Assembly (NCBI RefSeq): GCF_027923465.1
Contig: NZ_BRLB01000012.1
Coordinates: 62,001 to 126,000, forward strand
DNA from: Vallitalea longa
GTDB taxonomy: Bacteria; Bacillota; Clostridia; Lachnospirales; Vallitaleaceae
DNA length: 64,000 bases
Direction: 5' to 3'
The position numbers and the translations under genes were made by a program. Shown in pieces: positions 43,955 to 50,463 of the stretch. The stretch's first letter is position 1; the number at the start of each line of letters is the position of its first letter. The notes under the pieces are model-generated. The model did not search any database and was not told the origin of the DNA. It worked only from the letters and a program-made list of their open reading frames with translations.

Positions 43955-44506
43955 GTGGTATTAGAAACAGATAGATTATTCATAAGAAGATTTTGTCCTG
44001 AAGATTGGAGTGATATGTATGATTACCTTTCACAGGAACAAGTTGTCAAGTATGAACCATATAATGTTTTAAGTAAAGAAGAATGCAAACAGCTTGCGAT
44101 TGCACGATCAGATAATAAAGCTTTTTGGGCAGTATGTTTAAAAGTAAATAATAAGTTGATAGGCAATGTTTATTTTCAGCAACAGAAGCCAGAAGAATTC
44201 TTAACATGGGAAATCGGTTATGTATTCAATCCAACATACTATAAAAAAGGTTATGCAACGGAAGCTTGTAAAAGAGTCATGAAATATGGCTTTGAAAATT
44301 TGGGAGTTCATCGGATTATTGGTAAATGTAATCCTGAAAATACTTCTTCATGGAGGTTATTAGAACGACTTATGATGAGAAAAGAAGGATATTTCAAGAA
44401 AATAGCATTTTTCTCAAAATCTGATAATGGGCAACCTATATGGCATGATTGTTATCAGTATGCTATATTGGATGAAGAATTTCTATCAGATAGCATAGAA
44501 AGATAG
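43955..44506 (+). CDS. GNAT-family N-acetyltransferase (RimJ/RimL type)
   Basis: About 183 residues starting at GTG 43955, which lies 9 bases after GGGGG; the ATG at 43946 directly abuts that site. RimJ-type features: VLETDRLFIRRFCPEDWSDMYDYLS at the start, WEIGYVFNPTYYKKGYATEAC near residue 90 containing the acetyl-CoA loop, and HRIIGKCNPENTSSWRLLERLMMRKEG near 125. Members acetylate ribosomal proteins, antibiotics or small amines. Confidence 0.87.
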   Translation: MVLETDRLFIRRFCPEDWSDMYDYLSQEQVVKYEPYNVLSKEECKQLAIARSDNKAFWAVCLKVNNKLIGNVYFQQQKPEEFLTWEIGYVFNPTYYKKGYATEACKRVMKYGFENLGVHRIIGKCNPENTSSWRLLERLMMRKEGYFKKIAFFSKSDNGQPIWHDCYQYAILDEEFLSDSIER

Positions 44507-44582
44507 TATTTGAAAAAAATATTAACTTTAATTAGGTAAAAATATAAATGGTTTAGATATTGTAAAGTGAGGTGGAAGTGTT

Positions 44583-45236
44583 ATGCCTTTTGCAATGACA
44601 CATCTGTTGATTGCACATAATATAATAAAAGATACACCACAAATTAAAAACCCCAACGATTTTATGCTAGGATCTGTTGCACCTGATTCTGTACATAACC
44701 GCAGTAACTATGACAGCGATATGAAATTCAAAAGTCATCTTTGTGTAGGGAATGAGAAGTGGGGTAGAGTTACCAATAATGATGAGTGGGCTAAAAATGT
44801 ACTAGCCTTTCTAGATAAGAATAGGAATGCTAATAATAAAGACTTCATTTATGGTTATTGTTGCCATATATTAGCTGATATCCAGAATAATATCAAGATA
44901 TGGACACCGTTCAGAAAATCTATTGAGGGTAACAGTGAAAAAGGTAATATGTATCATGAAGAATCATACATAATTGATTATGAATTGTACTTACATCCAG
45001 AACGAAAGAAGATATGGGAATATCTAGAGAAGTCAACAGCATATGACATAAATGATATTGTAAAAGAATCAGAAATCAATCTAATGAAGCAACGGATTCT
45101 TGGAGAAAGCTATGTAGATAGGGAATCTATAGATGTATCTGAAAATGAATATGTTACACTACCAAATATTATAGAATTCATAAGCGAGGAATCAAAATAC
45201 ATTAAGAATATCTTATATGGTAAAACCTGGTTATAG
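44583..45236 (+). CDS. Zinc-dependent phospholipase C-like protein, probably frameshifted at the 3' end
   Basis: A 217-residue frame with PF00882-like features: FAMTHLLIAHNII, DFMLGSVAPDSVHNRS (metal-binding Asp/His), FIYGYCCHILADIQNN near residue 95, and a glutamate/histidine region YHEESYIIDYE. Members hydrolyse phospholipids or serve as membrane-associated metal hydrolases. The frame ends GKTWL at 45236, but the next frame continues without a stop to 45354 with plausible helical sequence. A one-base insertion in the AAAA run at 45222-45225 would explain this. With it removed the product would be about 256 residues. Confidence 0.75.
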   Translation: MPFAMTHLLIAHNIIKDTPQIKNPNDFMLGSVAPDSVHNRSNYDSDMKFKSHLCVGNEKWGRVTNNDEWAKNVLAFLDKNRNANNKDFIYGYCCHILADIQNNIKIWTPFRKSIEGNSEKGNMYHEESYIIDYELYLHPERKKIWEYLEKSTAYDINDIVKESEINLMKQRILGESYVDRESIDVSENEYVTLPNIIEFISEESKYIKNILYGKTWL

Positions 45237-45354
45237 TGGTATAATATTAAATTGTGGTAATACATCAAATATAGATTTAGATGAAGCACGAAGTTATTAT
45301 AAGGAGATTTCAGAGGTAACATGTAGCCTTATAAAAGATAGTCTTGTAAAATGA
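45237..45354 (+). pseudogene. Out-of-frame 3' part of the phospholipase C-like gene
   Basis: Reading the +1 frame from about 45226 gives KPGYSGIILNCGNTSNID and then an amphipathic helix (LDEARSYYKEISEVTCS) ending at TGA 45352-45354. There is no start codon or ribosome site of its own, so it is best read as the displaced tail of the gene upstream. Either a real frameshift or a sequencing error would produce this. Confidence 0.6.
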
Positions 45355-45377
45355 GAGATGGTGAAAACATATTTATA

Positions 45378-45406
45378 TTGACTGTCACAAAAAAGGATTG
45401 TATAAT
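45378..45406 (+). promoter_or_regulatory. Promoter of the araD-type epimerase unit
   Basis: TTGACT (45378-45383), 17-base spacer, TATAAT (45401-45406). Transcription would start near 45413, 14 bases before the tandem hairpins. Confidence 0.8.
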
Positions 45407-45426
45407 AAAAAAAAGAATAAAGTTGA

Positions 45427-45527
45427 TTTAGTACTTATGGTAGGTACTAAAATGATAAGGTTATGAAAGCCTTATAGATTATATTTCGGAGAAAAAACTC
45501 TGTAAATACATCTATAAGGTTTTTTTG
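45427..45527 (+). promoter_or_regulatory. Antitermination leader 1: tandem hairpins plus overlapping terminator (ANTAR type)
   Basis: Hairpin 1: AGTACT / GGTACT around loop TATGGTA (45430-45448). Hairpin 2: ATAAGGT / GCCTTAT around loop TATGAAA (45455-45475). Terminator: CCTTATAGAT (45470-45479) pairs with ATCTATAAGG (45510-45519), then T7. Six bases are used both by hairpin 2 and by the terminator base, so the two structures exclude each other. This is the layout of RNA targets of ANTAR regulators, one of which is encoded 3 kb downstream. The same architecture recurs at 46541 and 49148. Confidence 0.78.
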
Positions 45528-45623
45528 TTTTTATTCAAATATCTAGTAGTGGAATGGGAGATTACAACATTAAATTTATTGATTAAAATGCTACAAAAAA
45601 ATGACAAGGAGGGTTTAACTAAA

Positions 45624-46334
45624 ATGCTAGAAGAACTTAAACGAGAAGTATATGAAGCCAATATGGAATTATCAAAACGTAATCTAGTGGTCTATACATG
45701 GGGAAATGTTTCTGGATTTGATTCTGATGCAGGATTGGTTGCAATTAAACCAAGTGGTATATCATATGATGATTTGAAGGCAGAGGATATTGTTTTGGTT
45801 GATTTTGATTGTAACGTGGTTGAAGGAGAACTTAATCCATCATCAGATACGAAAACACATATTGAATTATATAAAGCATTCAATGAGGTCAAAGGAATCG
45901 TTCATACCCATTCACCTTGGGCTACTAGCTTCGCTCAAGCAGGGATAGGAATAAAACCATTTGGAACTACTCATGCAGATTATTTTTGGGGAGAAATACC
46001 TTGCACCAGATTGATGGAAGAAAACGAAACATATGATTATGAAAGAAGTACAGGGAAATTGATTGTAGAAACATTTGAAGGTAGAGGACCATTGGAGATT
46101 CCAGCAGTTCTAGTGAATGAACATGGCCCATTTACTTGGGGAAAAACACCTGCAGAAGCCATTTACCATGCTGTTGTTCTAGAAGAAGTAGCTAAAATGG
46201 CTTTTCGGACTCAATTGCTTCGTAGAAACCAAGATACTGAATCCATGCAGCAGATCATACTGGACAAACATTTTCTTAGGAAACATGGGAAAAATGCTTA
46301 TTACGGTCAACAGAAAGAGAGTAATATAGATTGA
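45624..46334 (+). CDS. L-ribulose-5-phosphate 4-epimerase (AraD type)
   Basis: A 237-residue class II aldolase-fold epimerase. The ATG at 45624 follows AAGGAGGG; the frame open further upstream overlaps the leader terminator and has no site. AraD features: LVVYTWGNVSGFD, IKPSGISYDDL, the zinc-binding VHTHSPWATSFAQAG near residue 95, FGTTHADYFWGEIPCTRLM and VNEHGPFTWGKTPAEAIYHAVVLEEVAKMA near residue 170. It interconverts L-ribulose-5-phosphate and D-xylulose-5-phosphate, joining the downstream dehydrogenase and kinase to the pentose phosphate pathway. It is a separate transcription unit controlled by leader 1. Confidence 0.9.
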   Translation: MLEELKREVYEANMELSKRNLVVYTWGNVSGFDSDAGLVAIKPSGISYDDLKAEDIVLVDFDCNVVEGELNPSSDTKTHIELYKAFNEVKGIVHTHSPWATSFAQAGIGIKPFGTTHADYFWGEIPCTRLMEENETYDYERSTGKLIVETFEGRGPLEIPAVLVNEHGPFTWGKTPAEAIYHAVVLEEVAKMAFRTQLLRRNQDTESMQQIILDKHFLRKHGKNAYYGQQKESNID

Positions 46335-46493
46335 ATTAGATTGGTAGAGGTTTTTGTACAATATGGCTTATAAATATGATTTATAGACCGTAAATTATAT
46401 ATTTGTAATATAAAAAATATATTACCTTAGCAATGTTATGTATTTTTTTACTATAAAACACCAACTAATAAATAAAAAATATGTACAAAATGC

Positions 46494-46522
46494 TTGACAG
46501 CTAAAAATAACTGCTGTATAAT
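46494..46522 (+). promoter_or_regulatory. Promoter of the histidine kinase/ANTAR regulator operon
   Basis: TTGACA (46494-46499), exactly 17 bases, TATAAT (46517-46522) preceded by TG: full consensus. Transcription would begin near 46529, 12 bases ahead of leader 3. Confidence 0.85.
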
Positions 46523-46540
46523 ATAAACACGATATAAAAC

Positions 46541-46635
46541 AATTCACTTATGGTTGGTGAATTATTGAAAAGGTCTAGAATGCCTAGTATGTATGTTCTT
46601 TTTGTTTTGCATACATTATGGGTATTTTTTCTTTT
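46541..46635 (+). promoter_or_regulatory. Antitermination leader 3 before the kinase gene (ANTAR type, weaker second hairpin)
   Basis: Hairpin 1: AATTCACT / GGTGAATT around loop TATGGTT (46541-46563). Hairpin 2: AGGT / GCCT around CTAGAAT (46571-46585), only 4 pairs. Terminator: CCTAGTATGTATG (46583-46595) pairs with CATACATTATGGG (46610-46622) with a 2x2 internal loop, followed by a T-rich tail. Again the 3' arm of hairpin 2 is the 5' end of the terminator. The U.G loop-closing pair seen in the other leaders is kept. It would make the regulatory operon autoregulated. Confidence 0.6.
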
Positions 46636-46660
46636 ATGCAGTTAATGGAGGAATTCATTT

Positions 46661-48523
46661 TTGGATGATAATATTATATTACAGATTAAGAATTTAAGTG
46701 GACATAGTTTAGATGGTTTCCAAATCCATGATATCAATTTGAATTTGAGTGTTTCAGAGATTCATTTTATTGTAGGAGAAAACAATTCTGGACAGAAGGC
46801 ATTTATCAATACTCTGGCAGGAGTTACCCCTAAGATCAAAGGTGAAATTGTTTATAAGGGACAAGTCTTAAGGAATTCTTTTAAAGTAGGTAGTGATAGT
46901 GAAGTATCATTTTTGTCTCAAGAGAATACATTAGTTGATGACCTTACTATTGCTGAAAATCTTGCATTGATGAAATTCCCAAAAACAAAAGGGTTTGGAT
47001 TGATTAAGTGGAAGCAAGTTGAGAAGCAAGCCAAGAAAATTCTAGAACGCATTAATATTGATATCAATGTAGATATGAAAGTATCTAGTCTCACAGATGA
47101 AAACAGAAAATTAGTCGAGATAGCTAAGGTTTTTATCGGTAATCCTAAAATTGTTGTTTTGTTTGAACCAACTGAGAAGTTAAGTACAAGAACAGTCATT
47201 AAATTATATGATTTCCTTAGAGAATATAAGAAGAATGGCGTAAGTATGATATATGTCACTAAGAACTGGCAGGAAGCTTTAAAGATAGCTGACAATATTT
47301 CTGTTTTATACAAAGGTAGGATAAAGGGAAGATTCACAGGTAAAGAAGTGAAGAACAATCCTCAGGAACTGCTTAATATCCTCAACAACAACCATTACAA
47401 AAAGAATGAGCTGGATAGAGATTATGAAAGCAAGGAAATACTTGATTCCATTTTCAAAGCGGCTGAATTTCTAACATCAGAATATGAGTTAAAAGATGTA
47501 TTGCTGTTCTTGGCCGAAAGTGTAACGAAGGCAATGAATGCCGATGGTTGCAGAATTGATTTATTGGATGTAAATACGGATTCAATCATCGATACTTTCA
47601 AGATTTTCAAGATAAACGATTTACATGCAAAACTCAAAAAAGAATTCGTAATACGATTGATAAAAAAAGATACACTATATTATTCCAACCAACAAGATAA
47701 AGAATTTGACAGTTTGTTTGAATATAAAGAAAATATCAGAACTATCATTTGTATTCCGCTTCTAGTAAGGTCTAGAGTATCAGGAGTTATACAGATACTC
47801 TATAAGGATTTATATGTTCATTCTACTGATGAAGCAAAGTATTTACTTGCTTTTGCAAAACAAGCAGCAATAGCAATTGAAGATACAAGACTTATGGGGC
47901 GTTCAGCTTTACTTCAAGAAAGCCATCATAGAATTAAGAATAATCTTCAAGCCATAAGCAGTTTCATTATATTGCAAAAGAGATATTTGGATGAAGAACA
48001 AAAAGAATTCTTGACTCCTGTTTTAGAAAATATAGTATCTAGAATTAAGAGTATTGCGGCAGTACACGATTTGTTATCAAAAGACCAAATAGGGAGAAGT
48101 ATAATTAATATAAAGGATTTGGTTGGTGCTATCATAAAATTTATCAATGTGGATACAAGAGTTGAAATTAAGCTGGATATTGAAGATATGTTTATACCGT
48201 ACAGTAAAGCTACTTCAATAGCTCTTATAATAAATGAGCTAGTGAGTAATTGCAATAAACATGCTTTTCCAGATTTTGAAAAAAGGTATAATGCAATCAA
48301 TATAAAGGGTATTAGAAAAGATAATCAAGTTTTAATTATAATACATGATAATGGTTTGGGATTTAAAAAAGGTTTTGATATAGAAAAAGTAAATAGTTTA
48401 GGACTAACGATAGTATCTTCTATAATTAAAAATGAATTTGGAGGAGAAGTTGAATTTTCAAATGATCAGGGTGCCAAAATTGAACTAAGCCTATCATCTT
48501 GTAAAGTATTTGTAGGTATGTAA
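46661..48523 (+). CDS. Histidine kinase with N-terminal degenerate ABC-ATPase domain, GAF, HisKA_2 and HATPase domains
   Basis: 620 residues from TTG at 46661, 8 bases after GGAGGA. Residues 1-245 match the first cassette of ribose-type ABC ATPases in every landmark position, but the catalytic residues are gone: Walker A is GENNSGQKA (residues 39-47, usually GENGAGKST), the signature LSGGQ region is LTDENRK (144-150), Walker B is VVLFEPT (165-171, aspartate replaced by Phe) and the H-loop histidine is Lys201. Residues about 260-410 look like GAF. SHHRIKNNLQ at 421-430 is a HisKA_2 phosphoacceptor (His423), and NELVSNCNKHAF and DNGLGF belong to the ATPase. No membrane helix is visible. The dead cassette may dock on the sugar permease encoded downstream and report transport. 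Confidence 0.88.
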   Translation: MDDNIILQIKNLSGHSLDGFQIHDINLNLSVSEIHFIVGENNSGQKAFINTLAGVTPKIKGEIVYKGQVLRNSFKVGSDSEVSFLSQENTLVDDLTIAENLALMKFPKTKGFGLIKWKQVEKQAKKILERINIDINVDMKVSSLTDENRKLVEIAKVFIGNPKIVVLFEPTEKLSTRTVIKLYDFLREYKKNGVSMIYVTKNWQEALKIADNISVLYKGRIKGRFTGKEVKNNPQELLNILNNNHYKKNELDRDYESKEILDSIFKAAEFLTSEYELKDVLLFLAESVTKAMNADGCRIDLLDVNTDSIIDTFKIFKINDLHAKLKKEFVIRLIKKDTLYYSNQQDKEFDSLFEYKENIRTIICIPLLVRSRVSGVIQILYKDLYVHSTDEAKYLLAFAKQAAIAIEDTRLMGRSALLQESHHRIKNNLQAISSFIILQKRYLDEEQKEFLTPVLENIVSRIKSIAAVHDLLSKDQIGRSIINIKDLVGAIIKFINVDTRVEIKLDIEDMFIPYSKATSIALIINELVSNCNKHAFPDFEKRYNAINIKGIRKDNQVLIIIHDNGLGFKKGFDIEKVNSLGLTIVSSIIKNEFGGEVEFSNDQGAKIELSLSSCKVFVGM

Positions 48524-48566
48524 GCAAGTATGAATAGACAATAGTGAAATGAAAGGAAAAGATGAT

Positions 48567-49142
48567 ATGAAAATTGTAATTGCAGAAGATGAGTATATAT
48601 CTTTGATGGGGTTAAAAGCTAATCTTGAAGAGCTTGGACATGAGGTTATTGGAGAAGCTACGGATGGATTAGCAGCAATAAAATTGACCTTGGAGAAACA
48701 ACCCGATATGATTATAATGGATGTCAATATGCCATTAATAGATGGTATCGAAGCGTTAAAAACAATTAATGAAAAATATTGTATTCCCAGTATTATTGTG
48801 AGTGGATACCATGAGGATAAATTAATCAAGAGAGCCAATGAGGTTGGAGTCTATAGTTATTTGATAAAGCCTATTTCAGAGAAGGACATTAAAGTGGCAA
48901 TTGAAACTAGTATGTCAAGGTTCAATGAATATAAAAAGTTGTCAGCTAAACTAAAAAACACAACAAATCTTCTTGAATCTAGAAAATATATTGAAAAAGC
49001 AAAAGGAATATTGATGGACACTATGAATCTGAAAGAACCTGAAGCAATGAGAAAGTTACAGAAAATGAGTAGAGACAAGAATATAAAAATGATAAAATTA
49101 GCTAAAAAAATAATTGAAGCTAAAGAAATTTTGAACAATTGA
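48567..49142 (+). CDS. ANTAR-domain response regulator (antiterminator)
   Basis: About 191 residues; the ATG at 48567 follows AAAGGAAAAG, preferred to the ATG at 48549. The receiver domain (1-120) has IVIAEDEYISLMGL, IIMDVNMPLIDG with phosphoacceptor Asp52 and the conserved lysine of YLIKPIS. A coiled-coil linker leads into an ANTAR domain (about 130-189): LLESRKYIEKAKGILMDTM, then a helix LKEPEAMRKLQKMSRDKN and IKMIKLAKKIIEA. ANTAR regulators such as EutV and NasR bind tandem RNA hairpins when phosphorylated and stop terminator formation. The partner is the adjacent HisKA_2 kinase, the same pairing as EutW/EutV. Leader 2 begins 6 bases after its stop codon. Confidence 0.93.
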   Translation: MKIVIAEDEYISLMGLKANLEELGHEVIGEATDGLAAIKLTLEKQPDMIIMDVNMPLIDGIEALKTINEKYCIPSIIVSGYHEDKLIKRANEVGVYSYLIKPISEKDIKVAIETSMSRFNEYKKLSAKLKNTTNLLESRKYIEKAKGILMDTMNLKEPEAMRKLQKMSRDKNIKMIKLAKKIIEAKEILNN

Positions 49143-49147
49143 ATCTA

Positions 49148-49248
49148 AAGTACTTATGAAAGGTACTTATATTATAAGGTCATGATAGCCTTATAGACAG
49201 ATGTTACAGAGTAATTCTGTGAATCTATCTATAAGGCTTTTATTTTAA
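49148..49248 (+). promoter_or_regulatory. Antitermination leader 2 before the pentose importer operon (ANTAR type)
   Basis: Hairpin 1: AAGTACT / GGTACTT around loop TATGAAA (49148-49168). Hairpin 2: ATAAGGT / GCCTTAT around loop CATGATA (49174-49194). Terminator: AGCCTTATAGA (49187-49197) pairs with TCTATAAGGCT (49228-49238) with further inner pairing and an apical ACAGA/TCTGT stem, then T-rich sequence. It is very similar to leader 1 in sequence and layout. It starts right after the ANTAR regulator stop codon with no obvious promoter between, so it probably acts on read-through from the kinase operon. Confidence 0.78.
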
Positions 49249-49395
49249 TATAAGGTTATCAACTATGTCTCAAAATTAATCTGGGAGGTGATTATGGTAA
49301 TAAATTAATTGGGACAAAGAATTTATTGATTTACACATGAAACACATGACAAGATATGTACATTCCAAATTAATAAATACAAGGAGAGAGATATT

Positions 49396-50355
49396 ATGAA
49401 AAAAGCGAAATGTTTAATGGTATTGGTATTAACTTTAATTATGGTATTTACAGGTTGTGGTTCAAAAACGAATAAGACAGCTAATGAAGATAATTCTAAT
49501 GGATCTACTGAAGAAAAGAAGAGTTTAACTATTGGTATGTCATTCCAAGAGATGGATAATCCTTATTTTGTTACTATGCATGAAGCATTTGAAGATGCAG
49601 CTAAGGAAATTGGTGCCACCACTTATGTAACAGATGCTAGTCATGATGTAAATAAGCAGATAAGTGATGTTGAAGATATGATTGAACAAGGAACTAATAT
49701 TTTATTGATTAATCCTACAGATAGTGTAGGTATTGAATCAGCAGTTGTGGAAGCTAAAGAAGCTGGTGTGATAGTTGTGGCAATAGATGCTCAAGCTAAT
49801 GGTCCAATTGACTCTTTTGCAGGTTCAAAAAATAAAGAAGCAGGATATTTAGCAGGAAAACAAATGGCAGAAGATTTAGGTGAAAAAGGTAAAGTAGGAA
49901 TTATCAATGGTATTCCAGTGGTACCAATTCTTGAAAGAGTCGAGGGTTTTAAAGAAGCTATGGCAGAATATCCAGATATTGAAATAGTTGATAATCAAAA
50001 TGGAGAGCAAGAACGTGATAAATGTATGACAGTAACAGAAAACATGATGCAAGCAAATCCTGAACTTGATGCAATTTTTAGTGTTAATGATGGAGGGGCA
50101 TTGGGTTGTTTGGCAGCTATAGAAAGTTCCAAAAAAGACATTAAATTATATAGTGTCGATGGACATCCAGAAGCAGTTGAAGCTATCTTGAATGGAGATA
50201 TTTTTAAAGCTACTGTTGCTCAATATCCTCGTGACCAGATTAGAGTGGGATTAGGTATCGCTCTTGCAAAATATTGGGGAGCTAATGTACCAGAAGTAAT
50301 GCCAATAGATGTAACATTATTGACTAAGGATAATGCAGAAGGCTTTAGTTGGTAA
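49396..50355 (+). CDS. Sugar ABC transporter substrate-binding lipoprotein (ribose-binding type)
   Basis: A 319-residue periplasmic-binding-protein type I lipoprotein. The signal peptide ends in lipobox FTGCG (cysteine near residue 21), followed by an Asn/Ser/Glu-rich spacer. The ligand fold has IGMSFQEMDNPYFVTMHEAF, NILLINPTDSVGIESAV, GYLAGKQMAEDLG and VNDGGALGCLAAIESS, as in RbsB-like proteins for pentoses, hexoses or polyols. It is the first gene after leader 2, with AAGGAGAG as ribosome site. Confidence 0.92.
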   Translation: MKKAKCLMVLVLTLIMVFTGCGSKTNKTANEDNSNGSTEEKKSLTIGMSFQEMDNPYFVTMHEAFEDAAKEIGATTYVTDASHDVNKQISDVEDMIEQGTNILLINPTDSVGIESAVVEAKEAGVIVVAIDAQANGPIDSFAGSKNKEAGYLAGKQMAEDLGEKGKVGIINGIPVVPILERVEGFKEAMAEYPDIEIVDNQNGEQERDKCMTVTENMMQANPELDAIFSVNDGGALGCLAAIESSKKDIKLYSVDGHPEAVEAILNGDIFKATVAQYPRDQIRVGLGIALAKYWGANVPEVMPIDVTLLTKDNAEGFSW

Positions 50356-50357
50356 CA

Positions 50358-50387
50358 TTCAAACAAAGGGTATTCCCTTTGTTTGAA
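50358..50387 (+). other. Intercistronic hairpin after the binding-protein gene
   Basis: TTCAAACAAAGGG (50358-50370), loop TATT, CCCTTTGTTTGAA (50375-50387): a perfect 13-pair stem three bases after the stop codon, without a T tract. It probably stabilises the binding-protein message against 3' decay and lowers expression of the ATPase and permease genes. Confidence 0.7.
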
Positions 50388-50463
50388 CTAAGAAGAATAG
50401 TATCATGATTGGACTTGTAAATATATACAAGCAATATATTTAGAAAAAATGGGGGGTGTTACT

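Noticed and set aside
45427-45527. Interpretation of the leader as a metabolite riboswitch
   Set aside because: There is no compact aptamer core, only two small hairpins and a terminator; the same layout recurs three times around an ANTAR regulator, which explains it better.
45525-45623. Upstream extension of the AraD-type gene by 33 codons
   Set aside because: It starts at the end of the leader terminator and lacks a ribosome site, whereas AAGGAGGG precedes the ATG at 45624.
46918-47358. Minus-strand open frame of 146 codons inside the kinase gene
   Set aside because: Antisense shadow of a gene with strong domain evidence; composition is typical of reversed AT-rich coding DNA.
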